Below are positions 1 through 7,386 of a stretch of 24,024 nucleotides of DNA, piece after piece (position 1 is the stretch's first letter; each line of letters starts with the position of its first letter). Origin of the DNA: NC2004 sp050874905 (lineage in GTDB: Bacteria; Bacillota; Clostridia; Lachnospirales; Lachnospiraceae); the NCBI GenBank assembly GCA_050874905.1, contig JBNMLP010000027.1:1-24024 (forward strand), given 5' to 3'. Below the pieces are notes generated by a model. The model searched no databases, was not told the origin of the DNA, and was given only the letters and a program-made list of their open reading frames with translations. The position numbers and the translations under genes were made by a program.

Positions 1-136
1 CATCATATAAAAATCACCACCTGTTTTTGATAGTTTAATTATACCAAAAAAGTGGCTAAAAGTCGCATAAATGCTTTGTTTTAGCTAAAAAAGACAAAGT
101 CCATGGCGTATGCCGTGGACTTTGTCTACAGTCTGA
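1..136 (-). mobile_element. Left copy of a repeated element end (probable IS terminus, outward facing)
   Basis: Positions 1-136 are the exact reverse complement of 23885-24020. Read on the minus strand the copy contains, in order, a 15-bp stem-loop (126 to 93) followed by six T, the perfect palindrome TTTAGCTAAA, an extended -10 (TGGTATAAT), a GGTGG ribosome binding site and ATGATG at the window edge. This is what the upstream end of an insertion sequence looks like: a terminator-like hairpin that blocks read-in, then the transposase promoter and start. The coding part lies outside the window, so the family cannot be named. A repeated non-mobile gene cassette is the alternative. Confidence 0.65.
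93..126 (-). terminator. Hairpin with T-run inside the left repeat copy
   Basis: On the minus strand GACAAAGTCCACGGC pairs with GCCATGGACTTTGTC around an ATAC loop, with one wobble-type mismatch, and is followed by TTTTTT. It can act as an intrinsic terminator for transcription arriving from porB and shield the outward-facing gene of the element. Confidence 0.6.
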
Positions 137-163
137 GAGGCTGTCATAAACAGCCTCTTTTTT
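136..163 (+). terminator. Hairpin between porB and the repeat; T-run only on the plus strand
   Basis: AGAGGCTG (136-143) pairs with CAGCCTCT (151-158) around a 7-nt loop, and T runs through 163 on the plus strand. It is therefore an intrinsic terminator for rightward transcription. On the minus strand, the direction of the por operon, an A-run precedes the hairpin but the expected T-run is missing. The repeat sequence begins there instead, which suggests that insertion of the element cut off a bidirectional terminator. Confidence 0.65.
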
Positions 164-217
164 ATGCAGGGAAATATATCTGCGTGTAACGATATGTTTA
201 TTGAAACGATTGTTTCA

Positions 218-1162
218 TTAACGGGAACACCGGAACTGTAATTCTTCCCAGCGTCTGTCTACTTCTGCCTGGAACTGTTCAATTAAGTGCTCATTTCCCG
301 GCTTGAATAAATGCTTGAAGCGTCCCTGTTTTCTTAAGAAATCTTCAATTGGGAGCTTTTTCTTTGGCTCATAGTTTAAGATCCACTGTCCGTGATCCAC
401 TTCAAAGAGTGGCCAGTAACAGGTTTCTACACCGAGCTTACAGATCTCCATAATGTCTTCTGCATTGTATCTCCAGCCACGCGGACATGGTGCCATCACA
501 TTTAAGAAGCAGGCCCCTTCTGTATAGATGGCTTTTTCTGCTTTTTTATGCAGGTCGCTGAAGTTGGACAAAAACGTAGACTGTCCGACATAAGGAATGT
601 CATGTGCCGCTAAAATAGCAGCCAGATCCTTGCGGTTTTGCAGTTTTCCGTTGCTCTCACTTCCTACCGGAGTGGTTGTCGTATCGGCATACATCGGGGT
701 AGCAGAGGAACGCTGGATACCGGTATTCATGTAGGCACCATTGTCGTAGCAGACATATACCATGTCATGGTTACGTTCCATTGCACCGGATAAAGACTGC
801 AGTCCAATGTCGTAAGTACCGCCATCACCGCCGAAGGTGATGAATTTGTAATCGCCCTTTACTTTTCCTTTTTTCTTTAAGATGTGATAGGCCGTTTCTA
901 CACCTGACATCGTTGCACCTGCATTTTCAAAGGCGTTGTGAATGTAACTGTCCTCATATGCTGTGTAAGGATACATAAAGGTGGAAACCTCCAGACATCC
1001 TGTCGCATTTCCGATCACGGCGTGATCTCCTTCATGTAAGGCGCGTAATACCGCACGTACTGCGATTGTGCCACCACATCCGGCACACATTCTATGACCG
1101 GGTGCCAGACGTTCCGGCTGGCTCATATATTCTTTAAAGGTTCTTTTTTTCTGTTCTGCCAT
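218..1162 (-). CDS. porB: Pyruvate:ferredoxin oxidoreductase, beta subunit (TPP-binding)
   Basis: The 314-residue product is the thiamine-diphosphate subunit of a four-subunit 2-oxoacid:ferredoxin oxidoreductase. This enzyme reversibly converts pyruvate, CoA and oxidized ferredoxin to acetyl-CoA, CO2 and reduced ferredoxin in the cytoplasm. Four cysteines placed to hold a 4Fe-4S cluster are visible at C26, C29, C56 and C226. The TPP/Mg motif is GDGGT at 112-116, with YDNGAYMNTG at 139-148. The long C-terminal part (CPRGW onward) is typical of PorB rather than VorB or KorB, though substrate is never certain from sequence. The ATG start follows AGGAGG inside the 11-nt gap after porA. It is the last gene of the por operon. 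A 6-bp hairpin (202-217) follows the stop directly but has no T-run. Confidence 0.93.
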   Translation of the reverse strand: MAEQKKRTFKEYMSQPERLAPGHRMCAGCGGTIAVRAVLRALHEGDHAVIGNATGCLEVSTFMYPYTAYEDSYIHNAFENAGATMSGVETAYHILKKKGKVKGDYKFITFGGDGGTYDIGLQSLSGAMERNHDMVYVCYDNGAYMNTGIQRSSATPMYADTTTTPVGSESNGKLQNRKDLAAILAAHDIPYVGQSTFLSNFSDLHKKAEKAIYTEGACFLNVMAPCPRGWRYNAEDIMEICKLGVETCYWPLFEVDHGQWILNYEPKKKLPIEDFLRKQGRFKHLFKPGNEHLIEQFQAEVDRRWEELQFRCSR

Positions 1163-1173
1163 GATGACACCTC

Positions 1174-2355
1174 CTAACGGCTGCGCAATCCGATGTAACG
1201 GAATTGCTCTACTTCGGTTCCATTTGCTGCCTGCTCTAATTCAGAAAATACTTCTTTTGCATCTTCTACGCGGTAATCACGTCCGCCCAGTCCATAAATA
1301 TAGGAAACAACCTTTGCAGTGCTGCCTGCACGGAAGAGGGCTGCAGTGACTTCTGCACTCAATGGACCTGCCTGTCCGTTGAAGCTTTCGCTGCGATCCA
1401 TGATGCCGACTGCTTTGCAGTTCTTCAATGCTTCTGCGATCTCTTCTGCCGGGAATGGACGGAAGACACGAAGCTTTAATAAGCCGACCTTTTTGCCTTC
1501 TTTTCTGAGTGCGTCGATTGCATCCTTTGTCGTACCTGCGGCAGAGCCGATCATCAGAACCGCATAGTCAGCGTCGTCAAGCTTGTAGGCTTCAAAGAAG
1601 CCATAGCTTCTTCCGGATAACTCGCCAAATTCTTTTCCTACCTCTAAGATCACCTGCTTGGCATTTTTCATTGCTTCCACCTGTGCTTTTTTCGTTTCCA
1701 TGTAGTAGTTGGAAACGGCATAAGGTCCGACTGCCATTGGCTGCGTTTCATCTAACAGGAAGTGTTCCGGATGATATTCTCCGACAAATCCTTTGACTTC
1801 CTCATCGGATAACAGCTCGATGTTGGCAAGTGCATGACTGGTAATAAAACCGTCCTGACAGATCATGATCGGGAGATGGACATCCTTGTGCTCGCTGATG
1901 CGGTAAGCCTGAATGAAGTTATCATAGACCTCCTGATTGTCCTCTGCATAGATCTGGATCCATCCGGCGTCTCTGGCTCCCATACTGTCGGAGTGGTCAC
2001 AGTTGATGTTGATCGGACCAGACAACGCACGGTTGACTAGTGTCAAAGCCAGGGGAAGACGATTCGATGCTGCAACATATAAAAGCTCCCACATCAATGC
2101 CATACCACAAGAGGAAGTGGCGGTCAATGCTCTTGCTCCGGCAGCAGAAGCACCGATCGCGGCCGACATGGCACTGTGCTCGCTTTCCACCGGAATAAAC
2201 TCGGTATCAACTTCGCCGTTGGCGATATAATTTGCAACTAATTGTGGAATTTCGGTAGAAGGGGTAATCGGAAATGCTGGCATCACATCAGGGTTGACCT
2301 GCTTGATCGCATAAGCTACCGCCTCATTACCGGATAAACGTTCGCGGATTCCCAT
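1174..2355 (-). CDS. porA: Pyruvate:ferredoxin oxidoreductase, alpha subunit
   Basis: This 393-residue subunit carries the pyrimidine-binding domain of the TPP site plus the C-terminal transketolase-like domain. The N-terminus shows GNEAVAYAIKQVNPDV and the FPITPSTEIPQ motif (YPITPS in most relatives), then IPVESEHSAMSAAIGASAAG, a signature of alpha subunits. ALTATSSCGMALMWE follows. It lies one nucleotide after porD and 11 nt before porB on the same strand, so the four subunits are surely co-transcribed and probably translationally coupled. The length is usual for PorA. No motif is missing. Confidence 0.93.
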   Translation of the reverse strand: MGIRERLSGNEAVAYAIKQVNPDVMPAFPITPSTEIPQLVANYIANGEVDTEFIPVESEHSAMSAAIGASAAGARALTATSSCGMALMWELLYVAASNRLPLALTLVNRALSGPININCDHSDSMGARDAGWIQIYAEDNQEVYDNFIQAYRISEHKDVHLPIMICQDGFITSHALANIELLSDEEVKGFVGEYHPEHFLLDETQPMAVGPYAVSNYYMETKKAQVEAMKNAKQVILEVGKEFGELSGRSYGFFEAYKLDDADYAVLMIGSAAGTTKDAIDALRKEGKKVGLLKLRVFRPFPAEEIAEALKNCKAVGIMDRSESFNGQAGPLSAEVTAALFRAGSTAKVVSYIYGLGGRDYRVEDAKEVFSELEQAANGTEVEQFRYIGLRSR

Positions 2356-2356
2356 A

Positions 2357-2662
2357 TTATTGTCCCTCCTTCATTGTAATTGCACCAAATGGGCAGACCT
2401 TTGCGCAAATGCCGCAGCCTTTGCAGTGGTCATAGTCAAAATCTCCACGTTTTCCGTTGGTGACCGGAATGCTGGAGTCCGGGCAGACCGGAGTACAAAG
2501 CAGACACTGTGTACATTTTTCTGCATCAAAATACGGGGTGTTGGTTCTCCATTCTCCCGTGTGAAACTGTTTTGAAGTTCCGCTTGCATATACCTGATTT
2601 CCCTCGGTAATATCCTGCCAAGGGCTTTTTTCTGTAATCTTACTGATATCTGTTGCTGCCAT
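2357..2662 (-). CDS. porD: Pyruvate:ferredoxin oxidoreductase, delta subunit (2x[4Fe-4S] ferredoxin)
   Basis: This 101-residue protein carries electrons between the TPP site and external ferredoxin. Two CxxCxxCxxxCP motifs are complete: C50, C53, C56 and C60, then C80, C83, C86 and C90. The roughly 45 residues before the first cluster, with the HTGEWR segment, are typical of PorD and distinguish it from free bacterial ferredoxins. The start codon overlaps the stop of porC in a TAATG arrangement (2660-2664), and the stop lies one base from the porA start, indicating tight translational coupling. Confidence 0.93.
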   Translation of the reverse strand: MAATDISKITEKSPWQDITEGNQVYASGTSKQFHTGEWRTNTPYFDAEKCTQCLLCTPVCPDSSIPVTNGKRGDFDYDHCKGCGICAKVCPFGAITMKEGQ

Positions 2663-3234
2663 TACTGTACCTCCTCAAATGCCACACGAAGAGCCTGCAT
2701 ATTTCCCTCGATCACTTCTGGTTTTTTGGCAAATTTATGCTGATAGGATGACTCCATCTGTGCTAAGAATTCCTCTTTTTCCATCACTTTGCTGACTGCG
2801 ACGATGGCAGCGAGCATCGGAGAATTTGGAAAATACTTTCCAAGTGCTTCTTCTGAAATCTTTCGGGCATCGAGCGTATAGACGCGTCCTTTGTATCCCT
2901 TTAAATGTGGAAGGATTTCTTCTTTGGAACGCTGGGTATTGATGACGATCGCACCTTCTTCACTCAATCCGGCTGTAACGTCAATAGATTCCAGCAAGGT
3001 TTCATCTACAACGACTACATAATCGGGATCATAAATGTTGGAATGGACGCGGATCTCATCATCACTGATGCGGTTGTAAGCGGTGATTGGTGCTCCCATA
3101 CGTTCCGGACCATATTCTGGAAATCCTTGTACGTGTTTGCCGTGTTTGAAGCAGACATCTGCCAGCAAAAGGGCAGCAGTCTTGGCACCCTGACCGCCTC
3201 GGCCGTGCCATCTGATTTCTACCGTATTTTTCAA
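2662..3234 (-). CDS. porC: Pyruvate:ferredoxin oxidoreductase, gamma subunit
   Basis: The gamma subunit (about 190 residues) opens with VEIRWHGRGGQGAKTAALLLADV, the GRGGQG motif of the POR gamma domain, and contains GPERMGAPITAYNRIS. It helps form the CoA and electron-transfer end of the complex. I place the start at TTG 3234. An AAGGAG sits 8 nt upstream of it, whereas the GTG at 3243, the longest possible start, overlaps that AAGGAG and cannot use it. TTG at 3240 would be only 2 nt from it. This is the first gene of porCDAB and is preceded by a leader of about 60-70 nt. Confidence 0.9.
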   Translation of the reverse strand: MKNTVEIRWHGRGGQGAKTAALLLADVCFKHGKHVQGFPEYGPERMGAPITAYNRISDDEIRVHSNIYDPDYVVVVDETLLESIDVTAGLSEEGAIVINTQRSKEEILPHLKGYKGRVYTLDARKISEEALGKYFPNSPMLAAIVAVSKVMEKEEFLAQMESSYQHKFAKKPEVIEGNMQALRVAFEEVQ

Positions 3235-3260
3235 TTTCAACACTCCTTATATTGTAATGC

Positions 3261-3314
3261 ATTTCCCAAAGGAAATTATGTGTGCCGTAAAAGGCGCAAA
3301 CTTCTTTTATTATA
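3261..3314 (-). promoter_or_regulatory. Probable por operon promoter -10 and leader hairpin
   Basis: On the minus strand a perfect TATAAT lies at 3314-3309. No good -35 is visible at 16-18 bp, the best being TTTTCC, which may mean an activator or simply a weak promoter. The leader holds a 6-bp stem-loop (ATTTCC, loop TTTG, GGAAAT; 3276-3261) shortly before the AAGGAG of porC. Confidence 0.45.
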
Positions 3315-3474
3315 CTACCTGAAGTGCAAAAGGAAAAGTTGCAAATGACAATTTTTTTCATTTTTCTACCATATCTGGCATTGTCAATCTGTAAATAACT
3401 GGCTCGGTATGGACGGGAAAAATGGTGGTATGATGGGATGAATAAGATTGAGGAAGAACAAGGAGCAAGCAATT

Positions 3475-4311
3475 ATGTCACATAACAATCAGAAAAAAAT
3501 AGCAGTGATCAATGATATTTCCGGTTTCGGCCGTTGTTCGATCGCAGTTGCGATGCCGATCATTTCGTATATGGGAATACAGTGTTGTCCGCTCCCTACC
3601 TCCATTTTTTCCGATCATACCGGATTTGAGAGTTTTTACTATACGGATTTTACCGAGCATATGGTGCCGTATATGAACGAATGGAAGAAACTTGATCTGG
3701 AGTTTGCAGGGATCATGACCGGTTTTTTAGGTTCCAAGGAACAGATTGATATCGTGCGCGGTTTTATTCAGGACTTTAAGAAGCCTGATACGATTGTGAT
3801 CATGGATCCGGCGATGGGAGAAAATGGGCATCCCTATCCTACCTATACAAAAGAGATGTGTCAGGAGATGAAACGTCTGATCGCTTATGCGGATATCATT
3901 ACCCCAAATGTCACGGAGGCATGTATTCTCACCGATACCCCTTATAAAGAAAGCGGATTTACCAAAGTGGAATTATATGATATGGCAAAACGTCTGATGG
4001 AGACCGGAGCGAAAAAGGTTGCCATATCCGGTGTGCGTATGGGTAATTACGTGGGAAATGTAGTAGCAGAGCAGCAGGGAGACATTCATCTGATCAAGCA
4101 TGCCAAGATTGGAAATTACCGATCCGGCACAGGAGACATCTACGCTGCGATCATTGCATCAGACAGTGTGAATCAGATTGATTTTTCACAGTCTGTAAAA
4201 AAGGCATCTGATTTTGTAAAAAAATGTCTGAAGGCAACCGATGCACTTGCCATTCCGCCTACAGATGGACTGGCATTTGAAGAAGTGCTTTATACGTTAA
4301 AAAGAAGATAG
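3475..4311 (+). CDS. pdxY: Pyridoxal/pyridoxamine kinase (ribokinase-like)
   Basis: The 278-residue product belongs to the PfkB/ribokinase superfamily, pyridoxal kinase branch, which phosphorylates B6 vitamers with ATP to make pyridoxal phosphate. The N-terminus reads KIAVINDISGFGRCS, the usual pyridoxal-kinase opening, followed by PLPTSIFSDHTGF. The C-terminal GTGD (218-221) supplies the anion hole and catalytic Asp221. VIMDPAMGENG fits the nucleotide-binding region. ATG 3475 is chosen because AAGGAG lies 9 nt upstream; an upstream in-frame TTG (3448) has no matching site. The name pdxY is by family; pdxK or a bifunctional HMP kinase cannot be excluded. The radical SAM gene follows after 15 nt, so they probably share a transcript. 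Confidence 0.85.
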   Translation: MSHNNQKKIAVINDISGFGRCSIAVAMPIISYMGIQCCPLPTSIFSDHTGFESFYYTDFTEHMVPYMNEWKKLDLEFAGIMTGFLGSKEQIDIVRGFIQDFKKPDTIVIMDPAMGENGHPYPTYTKEMCQEMKRLIAYADIITPNVTEACILTDTPYKESGFTKVELYDMAKRLMETGAKKVAISGVRMGNYVGNVVAEQQGDIHLIKHAKIGNYRSGTGDIYAAIIASDSVNQIDFSQSVKKASDFVKKCLKATDALAIPPTDGLAFEEVLYTLKRR

Positions 4312-4326
4312 AAGGAGCGAATCAAA

Positions 4327-4947
4327 ATGGAAAAAAGTATGACAATTGTTTATCGGGTACACGATAATCTGTATGTAAATCTGACGAACCGCTGTTCCAG
4401 TTCCTGTGTGTTCTGTCTGCGTAACACCAGAGACCGCATGGATCAGGAAAAGGGAAGTCTCTGGCTTTCCCATGAACCAAGTGTGGAAGAGGTAAAGCAG
4501 GCATTTGAAAAAGAAGATATGTCGCAGTATCGTGAAGTAGTATTTTGTGGTTTCGGTGAGCCAACCGAGCGGTTTGATGATCTGTTGACGGTTGCGGCAT
4601 TTGTAAAAGAGCGGTATCAAAAGCCGATCCGGATCAATACCAATGGACAGGGCAATCTGATCAATAAGCGTGACATTGTACCGGAGATGAAGGGGCTGGT
4701 GGACACGATCTCCATCAGCTTAAATACACCGAATGAGGATCGCTACCATGAGCTGGTCAGAAGCCAGTTTGGCGATCAGGCATTTCAGGCGATGCTTGAT
4801 TTTGCAAAGGAAGCAAAGGAGTATGTGCCACAGGTGATTCTGTCTACTGTGGAGACTACGATCACAAAGGAAGAGGAAAAGGAATGTCAGAAGATCTGTG
4901 ATGATCTCGGAGTTACCTATCGTATCCGAGAATTTGAAGAAAACTAG
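4327..4947 (+). CDS. Small radical SAM protein, TatD-associated family
   Basis: The 206-residue protein has the radical SAM cluster motif CxxxCxxC (C23, C27, C30 in NRCSSSCVFC) and the SAM-binding GFGEP (75-79), followed by RINTNGQGN and ISISLNTPN of the barrel. It is short, with no room for an auxiliary iron-sulfur domain. It resembles the family often found beside or fused to TatD-like nucleases. No tatD gene is in this window, so the usual partner is missing here. The reaction is unknown. It follows the kinase gene by 15 nt. Its stop codon lies in a CTAG shared with the convergent nuclease gene, and a strong terminator for it lies inside that gene (5005-5043). Confidence 0.8.
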   Translation: MEKSMTIVYRVHDNLYVNLTNRCSSSCVFCLRNTRDRMDQEKGSLWLSHEPSVEEVKQAFEKEDMSQYREVVFCGFGEPTERFDDLLTVAAFVKERYQKPIRINTNGQGNLINKRDIVPEMKGLVDTISISLNTPNEDRYHELVRSQFGDQAFQAMLDFAKEAKEYVPQVILSTVETTITKEEEKECQKICDDLGVTYRIREFEEN

Positions 4948-5399
4948 TGCATCACAGTATAGACGAGAAGAAAGGCCGTGCCGATCACAACGGCACTCAA
5001 CAACAGCCCGCTTAGGATTCCCCAGATTCTGGCGGGCTTTTTTAAACGCAAAAGGGTGTCGCGATCCCAGAGCAGGACGTCGGTTTCTTCGGCAAGCTCA
5101 TAAGCGGAACGGGTGAAATAGCTGTTGGTCAAAACGACAGCATAGTCCAGTCCGTAGTAGGTGCAGCCGGCATATGCCTGCTGGACGGCTTTGTTTCCTA
5201 CACGGCCGTCATATTTTTTGCACTGGATACCATAGGTTTTTTTGTGTTTTGTGGCGATAATATCAATTCCCTGATCGCCACTTCCTCCGGTCACGGTAAC
5301 ATTTTTATAGCCGCACCGTTTCAGTAGTCTGGCGCAGTAGACTTCAAAGTCCAGTCCACTCAGCCGGTCAAAGCGGCGTGTTCTTCTTTGGTTTGACAT
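4944..5399 (-). CDS. Membrane-anchored Mrr-type restriction endonuclease-like protein
   Basis: The 151-residue protein has an N-terminal Mrr_cat-type PD-(D/E)xK nuclease fold. Visible are LSGLDFEVYCARLLKRCGY (Glu19), GSGDQGIDI (catalytic Asp46) and YGIQCKKYDG with the Q59-x-K61 variant of the catalytic motif, then a helix resembling Mrr proteins (NKAVQQAYAG). Residues about 123-148 form one hydrophobic membrane segment, so the nuclease domain probably faces the cytoplasm with a C-terminal tail anchor. No methylase or specificity partner lies nearby, which argues against a classical restriction system. Mrr-like proteins cut modified or foreign DNA, but the target here is unknown. ATG 5399 has AGGAG about 12 nt upstream. 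Confidence 0.82.
   Translation of the reverse strand: MSNQRRTRRFDRLSGLDFEVYCARLLKRCGYKNVTVTGGSGDQGIDIIATKHKKTYGIQCKKYDGRVGNKAVQQAYAGCTYYGLDYAVVLTNSYFTRSAYELAEETDVLLWDRDTLLRLKKPARIWGILSGLLLSAVVIGTAFLLVYTVMH
5005..5043 (+). terminator. Intrinsic terminator embedded in the opposite-strand nuclease gene
   Basis: AGCCCGC (5005-5011) pairs with GCGGGCT (5032-5038) and is followed by T to 5043. The loop region contains CCAGATTCTGG, which can form an inner or competing stem. It lies 58 nt after the stop of the radical SAM gene and terminates the plus-strand transcript, while the same DNA encodes the residues just before the membrane segment of the minus-strand nuclease. Confidence 0.75.
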
Positions 5400-5453
5400 A
5401 GATATAGAAATCTCCTGTTACAAATAATAGAAGAAACCAATGACATTCTTTTC

Positions 5454-5483
5454 TTGCCAAATGCTTTCTTCATAGATTATTAT
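5454..5483 (+). promoter_or_regulatory. Promoter of the methyltransferase/metH operon
   Basis: TTGCCA (5454-5459), an 18-bp spacer and TATTAT (5478-5483) form a housekeeping-type promoter. The start codon at 5530 is about 40 nt from the predicted transcription start, which leaves no space for a SAM-I riboswitch or T-box. Confidence 0.5.
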
Positions 5484-5492
5484 AGTATAGCA
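5484..5492 (-). promoter_or_regulatory. Extended -10 of the nuclease gene promoter
   Basis: On the minus strand TGCTATACT (5492-5484) is an extended -10 element; a TTGCAA lies 19 bp further upstream. It overlaps the divergent -10 of the methyltransferase operon, so the two promoters would compete. The leader to the nuclease start would be about 80 nt. Confidence 0.4.
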
Positions 5493-5529
5493 TAAAAACA
5501 GAAAAATATTGCAAGGGAAAAGAGGAAAA

Positions 5530-7329
5530 ATGAGTTTAACGACAAAGGATCAGAAACAAATGCTTCTGTTTGACGGAGCAATGGGAACCTATTACAATCA
5601 GCGGTATCAGGCGGAGGTGGAAGCAGAGGAAGCGAATCTTTCACATCCTGACCAGATCACTGCGATCCATAAGGCATACATAGAAGCAGGAGCCAGGGTG
5701 ATCCGCACGAATACATTTGCGATCAATCATGTGTTGTTTCCGGATCAGGAAATGGCAAAGAAAGCACTGGTTCAGGCGGTAGCGCATGCCCGCCGTGCAG
5801 TCGAAGAAAGTGGGAAAGAGGTAGTCATCGCAGGCTCAATCGGTCCGATCAGACAGGATCTTCTCGATACGGATGAGGCGATCGAAGCAGAATATAAGAG
5901 CCTTGTCGCTGCATTTATGGAGCAGGGGATCACTACGATCATGCTGGAAACATTTTCCCAGCCAAAGTGGATCAGAATGCTTGCCAAATGGATCAAGAAG
6001 GAGTATGCGCAGGCAACACTTCTGGTTTCTTTTTCCGTTGGATTGAGCGGATATACGAAGTTTGGATTTTCCATGCAGGAATTGATCAATGAATTTTTTG
6101 CGATGGAAGAAATAGACGCCATGGGCTTTAACTGTGGTGTGGGAGCGGCGCATTTGAAGAAGCTTTTGCAGTCGGTGACATTTCCTCTTGAAAAACCATT
6201 TTTTGTACTGCCCAATGCAGGGTATCAGCATGAGATCAGAGGCCGATTGACCTATGCGTTTGATACCATATATTATGCAAAGCAGATGGAGGAAATCCTG
6301 GCACTCGGAGTCGATTTTATTGGCGGCTGCTGTGGTACGACGCCACAGCATATTGCGGCACTTGCTAAAATGCTGACAGACACGGATTCAAAGAAATGCT
6401 ATAAAAAACTTGCGAGCAGCCAGCGTCCGGCACAGGTGGCAACGAAAAATGCCTTTATAGAGAAGTTAAATCGTGGAGAAAAGGTATACGTGGTAGAGCT
6501 GGATTCTCCATTTGGTGCCGATGCGGGAAAGTTTCAAAAGGGAGCGTATGCGCTTGCGCAGGAGGGCGTAGATATGGTGACCGTTTCGGATTCTCCGATG
6601 GCAAGAGCGCGGGCAGATGCCAGCTTAATGGCGGTTTATATGAAGCAGCAGGCGGACGTTTCCGTGATGCCGCACATTGCCTGCCGCGACCGGAATCTGA
6701 TCGGACTGCGCTCCGAATTGATCGGTGCTTACATTAATGGAATCCGGGATTTTCTGATCATTACAGGAGATCCGGTGGCAAGGGATGACCGTGGTGCCAT
6801 TACGGGGGTGTTTGATGTAAACAGCATCCGTCTGATGGAGTATGTGAAGAATATGAACCGGGAAGTGTTTCCGGATGATCCGGTCTATTACGGCGGTGCG
6901 TTAAATTACAGTGGCGTCAATGTCACCGCGATCGCAGGAAGAATGAAGAAAAAGATCGAACAGGGGGTAAGCTATTTCCTGACACAGCCGATCTTTTCCG
7001 AGGAAGATATTGCCCGGATCAAGGAGTTAAAAGGTCTGGTAGATACCAAGATCATTTGTGGCATCATGCCGTTAGTCAGCTACAAAAATGCGCTGTTTAT
7101 GCACAATGAGATGCCGGGGATCCATGTGCCGGATGAGGTGCTTTTCAAATACCGGCCGGATATGAGCCGGGAGGAAGCCGAGCAGACGGCGGTTTCGGTG
7201 TGTGTGGAAGCAGCCAAGAAACTGTATGAGGTAGCAGATGGATTTTATCTGATGACACCATTTGGGCGGGTGAATCTGGTCAACCGGATCATCAAAGAGA
7301 TCAAGAAAATAGACAAAACCGGGGTGTAA
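5530..7329 (+). CDS. Bifunctional homocysteine S-methyltransferase / methylenetetrahydrofolate reductase
   Basis: The 599-residue fusion has a homocysteine-binding methyltransferase domain (about 10-290) with zinc ligands C202 (GFNCG), C267 and C268 (GGCCGTTP). A methylenetetrahydrofolate reductase TIM barrel (about 318-595) follows, containing ITGDP (411-415) and SYFLTQPIF. The architecture matches the YitJ type of Bacillus subtilis and many Clostridia. The reductase reduces 5,10-methylene-THF to 5-methyl-THF with FAD. The N-terminal half may move a methyl group onto homocysteine or assist the next enzyme. ATG 5530 is preferred, with AGAGG close upstream, over an in-frame TTG at 5509. metH follows 57 nt later without a terminator, so the methyl-THF made here feeds it. 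Confidence 0.9.
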   Translation: MSLTTKDQKQMLLFDGAMGTYYNQRYQAEVEAEEANLSHPDQITAIHKAYIEAGARVIRTNTFAINHVLFPDQEMAKKALVQAVAHARRAVEESGKEVVIAGSIGPIRQDLLDTDEAIEAEYKSLVAAFMEQGITTIMLETFSQPKWIRMLAKWIKKEYAQATLLVSFSVGLSGYTKFGFSMQELINEFFAMEEIDAMGFNCGVGAAHLKKLLQSVTFPLEKPFFVLPNAGYQHEIRGRLTYAFDTIYYAKQMEEILALGVDFIGGCCGTTPQHIAALAKMLTDTDSKKCYKKLASSQRPAQVATKNAFIEKLNRGEKVYVVELDSPFGADAGKFQKGAYALAQEGVDMVTVSDSPMARARADASLMAVYMKQQADVSVMPHIACRDRNLIGLRSELIGAYINGIRDFLIITGDPVARDDRGAITGVFDVNSIRLMEYVKNMNREVFPDDPVYYGGALNYSGVNVTAIAGRMKKKIEQGVSYFLTQPIFSEEDIARIKELKGLVDTKIICGIMPLVSYKNALFMHNEMPGIHVPDEVLFKYRPDMSREEAEQTAVSVCVEAAKKLYEVADGFYLMTPFGRVNLVNRIIKEIKKIDKTGV

Positions 7330-7386
7330 GAACAGGCAAGATGTGGTATATTGTCTATAAGAATATAAAGGAGTAACGAGACGAGA

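Noticed and set aside
202..217. Terminator directly after porB (TGAAAC, GTTTCA stem)
   Set aside because: It has only 6 bp, is AT-rich, and no T-run follows on the minus strand.
5400..5529. SAM-I riboswitch or T-box upstream of the methionine genes
   Set aside because: The promoter lies only about 40 nt before the start codon, and no conserved riboswitch core or T-box motif is visible.
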